Below, one piece after another: positions 53,171 through 61,090 of a stretch of 64,000 nucleotides of DNA. The position numbers were made by a program, and so were the translations under genes. The notes beneath the pieces were generated by a model that made no database searches, was not told the origin of the DNA, and was given only the letters and a program-made list of their open reading frames with translations. Source of the stretch: an uncultured Psychrobacter sp. (GTDB taxonomy: Bacteria > Pseudomonadota > Gammaproteobacteria > Pseudomonadales > Moraxellaceae); assembly GCA_947501045.1 (NCBI GenBank), contig CANMUI010000008.1, positions 62,001 to 126,000 on the forward strand, given 5' to 3'. Within the stretch, counting starts at the first letter, position 1, and each line of letters begins with the position of its first letter.

Positions 53171-53196
53171 AAAACCGCCCTAATTGGGCGGTTTTT
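53171..53196 (+). terminator. Rho-independent terminator
   Basis: AAAACCGCCC (53171-53180) and GGGCGGTTTT (53186-53195) form a perfect 10-bp stem with a 5-base loop and a terminal T-run. It closes the plus-strand unit that starts near 52863 and gives an RNA of about 330 bases. Confidence 0.88.
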
Positions 53197-53247
53197 CTGT
53201 TTAAAAATTTTGTGATGCTTTAGAACTTTAGATTATGAAAGTAGTAC

Positions 53248-53362
53248 CGTAGGGTGTGGTTAGCGCAGCGTAACCCACCAAGTAATTATGAAAATCAAAA
53301 GTCGGTGGGTTACGTTTTTTGCCATTCTCTACGAGAATTTAAAAAACTAACCGCACCCTACG
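53248..53362. repeat. REP-like nested inverted repeat
   Basis: The outer arms CGTAGGGTGTGGTTAG (53248-53263) and CTAACCGCACCCTACG (53347-53362) pair with one mismatch. The inner arms CGTAACCCACC (53269-53279) and GGTGGGTTACG (53304-53314) pair perfectly. The motif GTAGGGTG-GGTTAGCGCAGCGTAACCCACC is a repeated extragenic element I recall from many bacterial genomes. It ends 7 bp before the hsdS stop codon. Confidence 0.75.
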
Positions 53363-53368
53363 CCAAAA

Positions 53369-54556
53369 TCACCCATCAACCACCACCCGCTTCTTACCCG
53401 TCAACAAAACCTGCATCAACGCCTTTTTCTCCTGCTGCAAATCAGCCAACTGCTGCTCAAGCAACTCAATTTCTTTATCAGCATTGGTTAAGACGATGGC
53501 GATTTTATTTTGCTCATTTAATGAAGGAAAATAAACTGGAATCTTTTCGCATACAGCTTTATTTATTTTAGGTTGAGCAGATCCTGAGTTAAACTTTTTA
53601 TAATCAAGGCTTTCGAGATATATACACAAAAATTCAGAGTTTTTATCTTTATTTGCTTTCATGACATGTGCATGATTATTAACCCAAATTTTACCCGAAA
53701 CCATAAACACATGAGGCACTGCTCTTGAGAGAATATTTTCGCCGTCCTCACCTAATAAAATTAATTCATCATCAAAAATATAGTCGTTCACATAGTCAAT
53801 AATGCCTGTTGCACCAAAATAGGGGTATTGACCTTGAATATCAGCTCTATCTTCTTGCTTAATAGGTTTGCGCATTCCATTTAAGAATGTCACACAATCT
53901 TTCAAAGGAGCAACTTCCCACTCACCCTCAAACCTTTTCCCCGACTCATCAAGCAAACGCTTTTTACCCGTCAGCAATTGCTGCATCAAGGCTTTTTTCT
54001 GCTCGGTACTATTGTCAATTAAACGCTCAGTCGTACTAATTGCTTTATCCCAAGTGGATAGGATTTTGGCGATTTTTTGTTGTTCGGGTAAAGGTGGCAC
54101 AGGAATTTCAAAATTTCTAATTCTTGTTAAAGCAAGTTTAGGTTGAGCATTAGTTGTTTTTTCAGCTTCAATAAGCTTTTTGCCTATTGGAGAGCGTAGT
54201 ACTGCTATTAAGTAATCTTGATTAATTTTTAAATTTGTTAATTTATCTGCATTTTCAGTTAAATTTGCATTTTCGAGAGCTGGAGGTATCTTACCAACTA
54301 AACCCAATAATGCTCCTGCAACGGTAATGAAAACATCATTTGCTGAAATTGTATATTTAGATATCGATTCCACTATTTCAGTTGGTACATATAGTATTGA
54401 CAATGTATCAACACCATTTTCAGACATATCTTTAACTCGGATATAGGGAAAACCATTATCTTCCAGCTGTAAGGAATATCCTTTAGGAATTCTTTTACCA
54501 CCTTTTACATCTGCTATCTGCTCAATTCTTTTAATCTGCCAACCATTAGGCACCAT
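53369..54556 (-). CDS. hsdS: Type I restriction enzyme specificity subunit
   Basis: HsdS sets the DNA target of the type I enzyme through two target-recognition domains. The 395-residue protein has TRD1 (about 1-140), a conserved helical region with PLPEQQKIAKILSTWDKAI and ALMQQLLTGKKR (about 155-195). TRD2 (about 215-340) follows, then a second helical region with LNEQNKIAIVLTNADKEI and ALMQVLLTGKKR (about 345-390). The repeat of the LTGKKR helix marks the spacer arms. The start overlaps the end of hsdM by 11 bp. The DNA target cannot be read from sequence. Confidence 0.94.
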   Translation of the reverse strand: MVPNGWQIKRIEQIADVKGGKRIPKGYSLQLEDNGFPYIRVKDMSENGVDTLSILYVPTEIVESISKYTISANDVFITVAGALLGLVGKIPPALENANLTENADKLTNLKINQDYLIAVLRSPIGKKLIEAEKTTNAQPKLALTRIRNFEIPVPPLPEQQKIAKILSTWDKAISTTERLIDNSTEQKKALMQQLLTGKKRLLDESGKRFEGEWEVAPLKDCVTFLNGMRKPIKQEDRADIQGQYPYFGATGIIDYVNDYIFDDELILLGEDGENILSRAVPHVFMVSGKIWVNNHAHVMKANKDKNSEFLCIYLESLDYKKFNSGSAQPKINKAVCEKIPVYFPSLNEQNKIAIVLTNADKEIELLEQQLADLQQEKKALMQVLLTGKKRVVVDG

Positions 54557-56093
54557 AACCCAACTCCTTTAAAAACCCTGCCATCTCAGTCTCTAAACTC
54601 TCCAATTCAGCCTTTAACTCAAGACGCTCAGCACGTACCGCATCCAAATCAATCTCCGCCTCTTCTTCAAAAGTATCGACATAGCGTGGAATATTGAGGT
54701 TAAAGTCATTTTCTTTAATCTCATCAAAGCTCGCTAGATAAGCGTATTTATCGACATTTTTCCGTGCCTTATACGTCTCAATGATTTTAGCAATATTGCT
54801 ATCTGTGAGCTGGTTTTGGTTCTTACCTGATTTAAACTCATTGCTGGCATCGATAAACAGTACGGAGTCATCAACTTTACCACTGACAGGATCGGTTTTA
54901 TTCTTCTTAAAGATAAGAATAGTGGCTGGAATACCCGTACCAAAAAACAGCTTTTCAGGTAAGCCAATCACCGTATCGAGCAAGTTTTCTTCGATAAGTT
55001 GCTGACGGATTTTACCTTCACTGGACGCACGGAATAGCACACCATGCGGTACGACCACGCCCATTCTGCCAGTGCTAGGTTTAAGCGTTTCAATCATATG
55101 ACTGATAAAGGCATAATCGCCCTTGGTCTTGGGCGGGACACCGCGATGGAAGCGACCATAGGGATCGCTGCTGGCATCTTCATGACCCCATTTATCCAGT
55201 GAAAACGGTGGGTTGGCCGTCACCACATCGAACTGTAATAAATGCTTGCCGTCTTTGTCGAGTAGCAGTGGATTACGGATGGTATCGCCCCACTCGATAC
55301 GGTGGTTGTCCTCACCGTGTAGGAACATATTCATCTTGGCCAGTGCCCATGTCGAGCCAATGGCTTCTTGACCGTATAGTGCATACTTCTTAGAGTTTGA
55401 GTTTTTGCGTACCATCGCCCCGCACTTAATGAGCAGCGACCCTGAACCACAGGCTGGATCACAGATTTCGTCACCTTCGACAGGCTCAAGGATAGTCGCT
55501 AGCAAGTTAGACACTTCTGGCGGCGTATAGAACTCACCAGCCGTCGCCCCACTACTGGCGGCAAAGTGCTTGATTAAGTACTCGTAAGCATTACCAATCA
55601 CGTCCAAACTACCGACCCGCTCGGCACTTAGATTGAGGATCTCTTTGCCAAAATCTTCTAATAGATGGCGTAGTAGCTCATTCTTTTGCTTTTCTTGACC
55701 CAACTTATCAGTGTTGAAGCTAATGTCTTGGAAGACGTTTTTGAGCTTGGTACCGTTAGCTTCCTCAATCGCATGTAGCGCCTCGTCGATACGTTGACCG
55801 TTGCCCGGCTGGTGACGCTGCTCGTATAAATCCCAAAAGCTTGCGCCCTCAGGTAATACAAAACGCTGCTTGGACATCATCGCGTGGATTAGCTCGGGGT
55901 TGTCGCCGAACTGCTCGACTAGCTTGATGTATTCATCTTTATAGACATCAGACAGGTACTTGAGGAACAGCATGGTTAAGATAAAGTCTTTATAAGTATC
56001 GGCGCTGATGACGCCGCGAAAGGTATCACAGGCGTTCCAGACGGCTTTATTGATATCGTCTTGATTGATTGGGCTGGTTTGTTTATCAGGCAT
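54546..56093 (-). CDS. hsdM: Type I restriction-modification DNA methyltransferase subunit
   Basis: HsdM methylates adenine at the HsdS target. The 515-residue protein (ATG 56093, MPDKQTS, ten bases after AAGGA; an ATG three codons upstream sits too close to that site) has the N-terminal HsdM helical region (VWNACDTFRGVISADTYKDFILTMLFLKYLSDVY). It also has the SAM motif DPACGSGSLL and the catalytic NPPF (TANPPFSLDKWG) of N6-adenine methyltransferases. It is the first gene of the island on this strand. Confidence 0.95.
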   Translation of the reverse strand: MPDKQTSPINQDDINKAVWNACDTFRGVISADTYKDFILTMLFLKYLSDVYKDEYIKLVEQFGDNPELIHAMMSKQRFVLPEGASFWDLYEQRHQPGNGQRIDEALHAIEEANGTKLKNVFQDISFNTDKLGQEKQKNELLRHLLEDFGKEILNLSAERVGSLDVIGNAYEYLIKHFAASSGATAGEFYTPPEVSNLLATILEPVEGDEICDPACGSGSLLIKCGAMVRKNSNSKKYALYGQEAIGSTWALAKMNMFLHGEDNHRIEWGDTIRNPLLLDKDGKHLLQFDVVTANPPFSLDKWGHEDASSDPYGRFHRGVPPKTKGDYAFISHMIETLKPSTGRMGVVVPHGVLFRASSEGKIRQQLIEENLLDTVIGLPEKLFFGTGIPATILIFKKNKTDPVSGKVDDSVLFIDASNEFKSGKNQNQLTDSNIAKIIETYKARKNVDKYAYLASFDEIKENDFNLNIPRYVDTFEEEAEIDLDAVRAERLELKAELESLETEMAGFLKELGYGA

Positions 56094-56258
56094 TACTGGC
56101 ATTTCCTTAAACGGCTATGTACTGTTGAATAGTTTTTATGGTCAGTTATTTTAGCTAATAATAGCAGGCTGTAGAATGAATGGCAGATGTTATTGATTCA
56201 AAATTCGATTATAGTAGACATTTATAATAGTCTTTTAAATCAGTTAAGGAGTTTAATC

Positions 56259-56960
56259 ATGAAAAAATTAGGACTAGGTATAGCCGTAGCGCTAAGTTTA
56301 AGTGCTTGCGCTAGTATGAACAATGGCAGCGTAAATCCCAATAGCCCAAACCAGATGGTCACACAATACCCTGTTGAGACCGCGTTTCTTAATATCTATA
56401 CCAAAGAGCGCAGCCAGACACTGGAGGCCGTAGTAAACAATCAAACCGCATCAGCGCAAATTCAAGTGACACCCAAAGGCAATATGGTGTTCGATAATAA
56501 ACAAGTACAAGGCAGCGAGATAAAAACCACCAATAAGATCAACAATCAAATTGCTAATCAATCAGCCGCTATCAACTACTTTACGCTCAATCCATTAGTA
56601 TTCTACGGCTTTACTGACAGCTCAGGTAAATACTCGCTATCGAACCAAACGACTACTATTCCTAAGAGAGCTAGCGTTGGTGACTCTAGTCCCCTAATCA
56701 CTGAAAACGTCTATAGTGACCGCAGCATGCGTAACAAGGTAGGCACTTATCAGCAAGACTGGTCTTTGACGCAAGATAGCAATAATACAGCATGGCTATG
56801 TATAAACACCTCAAAAAATCTATTGCTCGCTAACGCAGCTGAGGGCAGCACATCAGAGTGCTATAAGATCAATCCTCAAGGCGATATATTAGCCAGTAAA
56901 ACCAGTATCTCCTACCCGACAAAAAGTGGCGTGAAAACAGTAAATTTTGTGAGTAGATAG
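56259..56960 (+). CDS. Hypothetical lipoprotein
   Basis: From ATG 56259, with AAGGAG seven bases upstream, the 233-residue product has a lipoprotein signal MKKLGLGIAVALSLSACAS with the lipobox LSAC. The mature part is Asn/Gln/Ser/Thr-rich and looks beta-rich, with no family I recognise. The residue after Cys is Ala, so outer-membrane sorting is expected. It lies just outside the restriction island, divergent from hsdM. Confidence 0.72.
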   Translation: MKKLGLGIAVALSLSACASMNNGSVNPNSPNQMVTQYPVETAFLNIYTKERSQTLEAVVNNQTASAQIQVTPKGNMVFDNKQVQGSEIKTTNKINNQIANQSAAINYFTLNPLVFYGFTDSSGKYSLSNQTTTIPKRASVGDSSPLITENVYSDRSMRNKVGTYQQDWSLTQDSNNTAWLCINTSKNLLLANAAEGSTSECYKINPQGDILASKTSISYPTKSGVKTVNFVSR

Positions 56961-56976
56961 TTTTTAACCTCTTAAC

Positions 56977-57003
56977 AAACCCATCTATCTATTAGGTGGG
57001 TTT
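56977..57003 (+). terminator. Terminator after the lipoprotein gene
   Basis: AAACCCA (56977-56983) and TGGGTTT (56997-57003) form a 7-bp stem, with CT/AG able to extend it inward, followed by TTGTTTGT. It lies 17 bp after the lipoprotein stop. Confidence 0.65.
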
Positions 57004-57157
57004 TGTTTGTCCTAATTGGCTCTTTATAGCAAATACAGTCATTATGATTGGCTTTTGGATGAATACTAAAAACTATTAAATCCTTAGGTCTTGCTATCTT
57101 GTGTTGATAGTTATAAAAACTTAATTCAAAACAATTAAAAGGTCAGGAAAACCCGAT

Positions 57158-57841
57158 ATGGATTTGGTAAGCATCCTTATTTATGACACAACATGGAGTT
57201 TTGTCGCTGAGATAATTCTGCGTACCGCTATTATGTTCAGTATGATTATCATTTTCTTGCGCTTTACTGGCAAGCGCGGCGTGCGCCAACTCTCCATATT
57301 TGAGCTGACTATTATTTTATCACTAGGCTCTATCGCAGGCGACCCTATGTTCACCGAGGATCTGCCTATCATTCAAGCGATTATCATTATGAGCGTGGTC
57401 ATTGGCCTGTACCGCTTGTGCACGTGGTTTATGATGAAATATCAGCCCTTTGAGAATCTATTAGAAGGTCGCGCCGTTTACATTGTCGAAGATGGTCTGT
57501 TAGTACTTGATAAGATAAAAAAAGGTAAAATGTCGCATGATGAGTTCTTTGCTGAGATGCGGACGCAAGGGGTTGAGCATTTGGGGCAAGTACGTGTCGG
57601 CCTACTTGAGACCGATGGTAACTTTAGCTTATTATTGTTTTCGCCTGATGACACCCGCTATGGTATGCCCATTTTTCCCAAACAATATCAAGCGATTGAG
57701 AAGGTAGAGCCGGAGCAACTTTATGCTTGTATGTACTGCGGGCACGTTACTCATCTCTTTGATCCCAATGAGATTTGTACACGCTGTGATGACGATTGTG
57801 AAAACTGGGCACCGGCTATCAATACTGGCATTGTCAGGTAG
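57158..57841 (+). CDS. DUF421 (YetF-like) membrane protein with C-terminal zinc ribbon
   Basis: The 227-residue protein has three N-terminal membrane helices with the DUF421 motif FTGKRGVRQLSIFELTIILSLGSIAGDPMF. A cytoplasmic domain (GRAVYIVEDGLLVLDKIKKGKMSHDEFFAEMRTQGVEHLGQVRVGLLETDGNFSLL) follows, typical of YetF-like proteins. The C-terminus adds CMYCGHVTHLF and CTRCDDDC, a Cys4-5 zinc ribbon not seen in the Bacillus relatives I know. AGGAAAACC precedes the ATG. Function of the family is unknown; it stands alone. Confidence 0.83.
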   Translation: MDLVSILIYDTTWSFVAEIILRTAIMFSMIIIFLRFTGKRGVRQLSIFELTIILSLGSIAGDPMFTEDLPIIQAIIIMSVVIGLYRLCTWFMMKYQPFENLLEGRAVYIVEDGLLVLDKIKKGKMSHDEFFAEMRTQGVEHLGQVRVGLLETDGNFSLLLFSPDDTRYGMPIFPKQYQAIEKVEPEQLYACMYCGHVTHLFDPNEICTRCDDDCENWAPAINTGIVR

Positions 57842-58174
57842 CTTGGTATTGAGCGTAATAGTTAGATACTTCGATTTAAAACAATTGAGACTTTGAAACA
57901 ATTGAGAAAATGCAACCTTGGTAATGCTCCGTCTTAGCCTTTCAAAATAAGCATTTTCGTAATATTAATTATATATAAAACATTGAAAACCTTTTTTGTA
58001 ACAAGGACTTACTAGAAAGCTTAACAATATACAATTGCGTCGTAACTGTTACCTTTTCCAATGACTCCTCAACACTAGTAACTTATAAATACCCTATGAT
58101 GAATGTATAAATATTAGGGGCGTAAAAAAATAACAAGGCCTATAATTTATGCAAATCCAAATAAGGAAAGTACT
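57842..58174. other. Intergenic region, no gene seen
   Basis: This 333-bp spacer is AT-rich. I see no credible ORF, RNA gene or terminator in it. AATAAGGAAAG at its end is the ribosome site of the next gene. Confidence 0.6.
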
Positions 58175-58636
58175 ATGAAAAAGTTGTTAATGAGTTCAAT
58201 CGTTGCTGTTTCTAGTTTATTTGCAGTAGCCGCTTGCGCTCAAACTGGCGCTACCAATCCTTCGGTAAATACTATGCCTCATCACAATAATATGCCGCAG
58301 CATAATATGATGCAGCAACAAGGGCAGATGGGTATGGGCAAGCAAGGTATGATGTCGCAGCTAAACTTGACTGGAGAGCAACAAAACCAGATGCGCGCGA
58401 TTATGCAAAGCAATCAGGGCGATTATACACAGAAGCGTAATGCGATGATGCAAGTGCTCACCCCTGAGCAGCGTCAAAAAATGATGCAAATGCGCTCTCA
58501 GCACATGCAGCAAGGTGGGCATATGATGAATCAAGGCGGCATGCACCACAAGGGTATGATGCCACAAGGTCATATGATGAATCAGGGTCAAAATGGGCAG
58601 ATAAATCAAGGTGGGCGTATGGATATGAGCCAGTAA
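58175..58636 (+). CDS. Met/His-rich LTxxQ (Spy/CpxP-like) lipoprotein
   Basis: The 153-residue precursor starts MKKLLMSSIVAVSSLFAVAACAQTG, with a possible lipobox VAAC at about 18-21. The mature part has two LTxxQ motifs, NLTGEQQNQM and LTPEQRQKM, as in Spy/CpxP chaperones. It is strikingly rich in Met and His (HHNNMPQHNMM, QGGHMMNQGGMHHKGMM), a composition seen in copper- or silver-binding proteins. It would be periplasmic or membrane-anchored. A terminator follows at 58708-58733. A metal-response or envelope-stress role is inferred only from composition. Confidence 0.75.
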   Translation: MKKLLMSSIVAVSSLFAVAACAQTGATNPSVNTMPHHNNMPQHNMMQQQGQMGMGKQGMMSQLNLTGEQQNQMRAIMQSNQGDYTQKRNAMMQVLTPEQRQKMMQMRSQHMQQGGHMMNQGGMHHKGMMPQGHMMNQGQNGQINQGGRMDMSQ

Positions 58637-58707
58637 CGCTACTATTTTGTAGATAAATAGACCTTTATAATTTAGCAGAACTATTTTAATTTCTATAGTT
58701 TTAACCA

Positions 58708-58738
58708 AGCGTATCAGCTAATCCTGATGCGCTTTTTG
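58708..58738 (+). terminator. Rho-independent terminator
   Basis: AGCGTATCAG (58708-58717) and CTGATGCGCT (58724-58733) pair over 10 bp with one G-T wobble and a six-base loop, followed by TTTTTGC. It ends the Met/His-rich gene. Confidence 0.7.
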
Positions 58739-58769
58739 CTGTTTGTACTTTATTATTGATATACAACAG

Positions 58770-59309
58770 TTAATGGTCAACAGGCGTACCCTCAGTGGTA
58801 AACGCGAAGGCTTTATTACTAAAATCACCAATCATAATGGCTTCAATCACAGGTTTTACCGTCTCATCTACCCCTTCAACTTCAATGATAAAGTTAGCAC
58901 CCGAGCCGCCTTTGTCCTCTTCTTTTTCGACGATATAGTTGAGCGTGCCCATAGCTGGTAGTTCAATAGGGCTGTCCACATAGGGTTTTACAAAAGTGCC
59001 ATCGGTGTCATAGTAATCAATTTTATTAATATATAACGATTTATCAAGAGTAGTATTGCGTACACTGAGAGTGGCAGAGAGCAAAACCTTACGGTTTTCT
59101 CTGTTGATATAAATATCTGAATAAATGGGTACATAGAAAGTTTGACTATAGCCGAACTGGCTACGATCAACTGCTGATGTTATCTCAAGCTCTGCGATTG
59201 GATCTTGCTGCTCTTCTGACAGCATCACGTTAGGATCTTGCGAGACCTGATTACAACCAACCAATAATACAGCGCTGATTATGGTTGCCGTTATTCCCTG
59301 TTTATTCAT
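58770..59309 (-). CDS. DUF3124 lipoprotein
   Basis: From ATG 59307-59309, with AAGGAGAGAG upstream, the 179-residue product has a lipoprotein signal (MNKQGITATIISAVLLVGCNQ, lipobox LVGC). It has the DUF3124 pattern: YVPIYSDIYINRENRKVLLSATLSVRNTTLDKSLYINKIDYYDTDGTFVKPYVDSPIELPAMGTLNYIVEKEEDKGGSGANFIIEVEG. The frame continues upstream to 59339, but without a ribosome site. Function unknown; location in the outer or inner membrane periplasmic face is expected. Confidence 0.85.
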   Translation of the reverse strand: MNKQGITATIISAVLLVGCNQVSQDPNVMLSEEQQDPIAELEITSAVDRSQFGYSQTFYVPIYSDIYINRENRKVLLSATLSVRNTTLDKSLYINKIDYYDTDGTFVKPYVDSPIELPAMGTLNYIVEKEEDKGGSGANFIIEVEGVDETVKPVIEAIMIGDFSNKAFAFTTEGTPVDH

Positions 59310-59572
59310 GACTCTCTCCTTTGAGACGCCCTGATTCAATCCTTGGTCTTCAAACCCTTAGTGTTGAAACTTGCTATTGACTGGCCTTGATGACATTGAT
59401 CCTGTCTTAATTCAGTATAGCAGCCCCTCGCCCATTAGTGACCCCTCATTGCTAATTGTTAGTTAGATGTATATGCCAACTTATGAGGAGAAACATAATG
59501 TGACTGAGTAGGTTATAATTCATCAGCAATACTGACTATCAATCAAAACAAGATCAATGACGGACAACGCTT

Positions 59573-61084
59573 ATGTTAATGGATATCTTTTTAACCCTGC
59601 ACTTTATATTGCTGCTATTGATATCTCTGCGCGTGCTTGCCCGTGATAATTTGACCGCTCCTGCCCGCCTAGCTTGGCTGGTTATACTCTTTATATTGCC
59701 TTATGTTGGCGTAGTGGTGTATTGGTTGTTCGGTGAGGTACATCTAGGACGCAATTTTGAGCGCAATTATAAGCAAGTTATCAATAAGCTACACCAGAAC
59801 AATCCTGAAGTGCTCGGTAGTGCTACTGCTATAGAAGCTATCAAGCCTGAATATCGAGCAGCGTTTGCTTACTCTGCCAATGTGACCGGATTTCGCACTA
59901 CCCTTGGCAACCGCGCCGAATTAATGGCCGATGCAGCAGAAACCAGTAGACGTATGATTGCCGATTTTGATGCAGCGACTGATCATATCCATGTGCTGTA
60001 CTATATTTGGCTTATCGATGGCATGGGAATTGATACCGCGCAAGCGCTGATACGCGCGGCGAAGCGCGGGGTAACTTGCCGCGCGATGGTTGATGGGATG
60101 GGATCACGTAAAATGGTGCGCTCAAAAATATGGCGCGAGATGCAGGAGGCAGGTGTACAAGTTAGTGTTGCCCTACCGTTTCGTAACCTTATAAAAGTGC
60201 TACTATTTAGCCGTATTGATTTGCGTAATCACCGCAAAATTACGGTGATTGATGGCAAAATTGGCTACTCGGGCAGTCGCAACTGCGCTGATCCTGAATT
60301 CCGTGTCAAACCCAAATATGCGCCGTGGGTAGATATCATGATGCGTATTGAAGGGCCAATAGTCGCGCAGAATCAGATGCTGTTTGCCAGTGACTGGCTG
60401 ATGAAAAACCCAGAGACACCGCTTGATAGCTTTCCTTATTTTACCGAGCCATTAACGACTATACCTAAACGCTTTGATAAAGATAAAGCTACGACAGAAG
60501 ATGGAGAGTCTACTGATAGCGACAGTGAGTCAGCTGGTCTTGCCGCGCAAGTGTTTGCCGATGGCCCCACGCAGCGCCAAGGCACAACGCCGCAGTTTTT
60601 AGGTGCGCTGATTAGTCAAGCTGAGCATACGCTGATTATCTCCACACCCTATTTTGTGCCCGACTACTCGCTTGTCAGTGTGCTCTGTGCGACAGCTTAT
60701 CGCGGCGTAGAGGTAACGATGATTTTCCCCAAAAAGAACGACTCGTTCATTGTGGCAGCGACCAGTCACAGTTACTATCTACAACTGCTTGAAGCTGGGG
60801 TAAAGATTTATGAATATAAGCCTGGCCTGCTGCACGCCAAGACTTTAACCGTTGATGGGGAGATTGGTCTTATTGGCTCGACCAACTTAGACCTGCGCAG
60901 CTTTGACTTGAATTATGAAAACAACGTGGTCTTTAGCGATAAAGCCTTAACCGCTGATATTGTGGAGCGGCAATATCAGTATATCGCTGATTATAAAAGC
61001 ATCAGCCTTACAGAGGTTAAAAACTGGCCGCTGATTTATAGAATTTGGAATAATGTCGTGGCGACGATGGGACCGGTACTTTAG
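59573..61084 (+). CDS. cls: Cardiolipin synthase
   Basis: The enzyme joins two phosphatidylglycerols, or uses related donors, to make cardiolipin. The 503-residue protein has two N-terminal membrane helices (LTLHFILLLLISLRVLAR, LAWLVILFILPYVGVVVYWLFGE). Two phospholipase D HKD motifs follow, NHRKITVIDGKIGYSGSRNCADPE (about 220) and LHAKTLTVDGEIGLIGSTNLDLRSF (about 423). A charged low-complexity insert (DKDKATTEDGESTDSDSES) lies between them. The length is usual for ClsA-type enzymes. It converges on rlmA with a 6-bp gap. Confidence 0.92.
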   Translation: MLMDIFLTLHFILLLLISLRVLARDNLTAPARLAWLVILFILPYVGVVVYWLFGEVHLGRNFERNYKQVINKLHQNNPEVLGSATAIEAIKPEYRAAFAYSANVTGFRTTLGNRAELMADAAETSRRMIADFDAATDHIHVLYYIWLIDGMGIDTAQALIRAAKRGVTCRAMVDGMGSRKMVRSKIWREMQEAGVQVSVALPFRNLIKVLLFSRIDLRNHRKITVIDGKIGYSGSRNCADPEFRVKPKYAPWVDIMMRIEGPIVAQNQMLFASDWLMKNPETPLDSFPYFTEPLTTIPKRFDKDKATTEDGESTDSDSESAGLAAQVFADGPTQRQGTTPQFLGALISQAEHTLIISTPYFVPDYSLVSVLCATAYRGVEVTMIFPKKNDSFIVAATSHSYYLQLLEAGVKIYEYKPGLLHAKTLTVDGEIGLIGSTNLDLRSFDLNYENNVVFSDKALTADIVERQYQYIADYKSISLTEVKNWPLIYRIWNNVVATMGPVL

Positions 61085-61090
61085 CTATCG

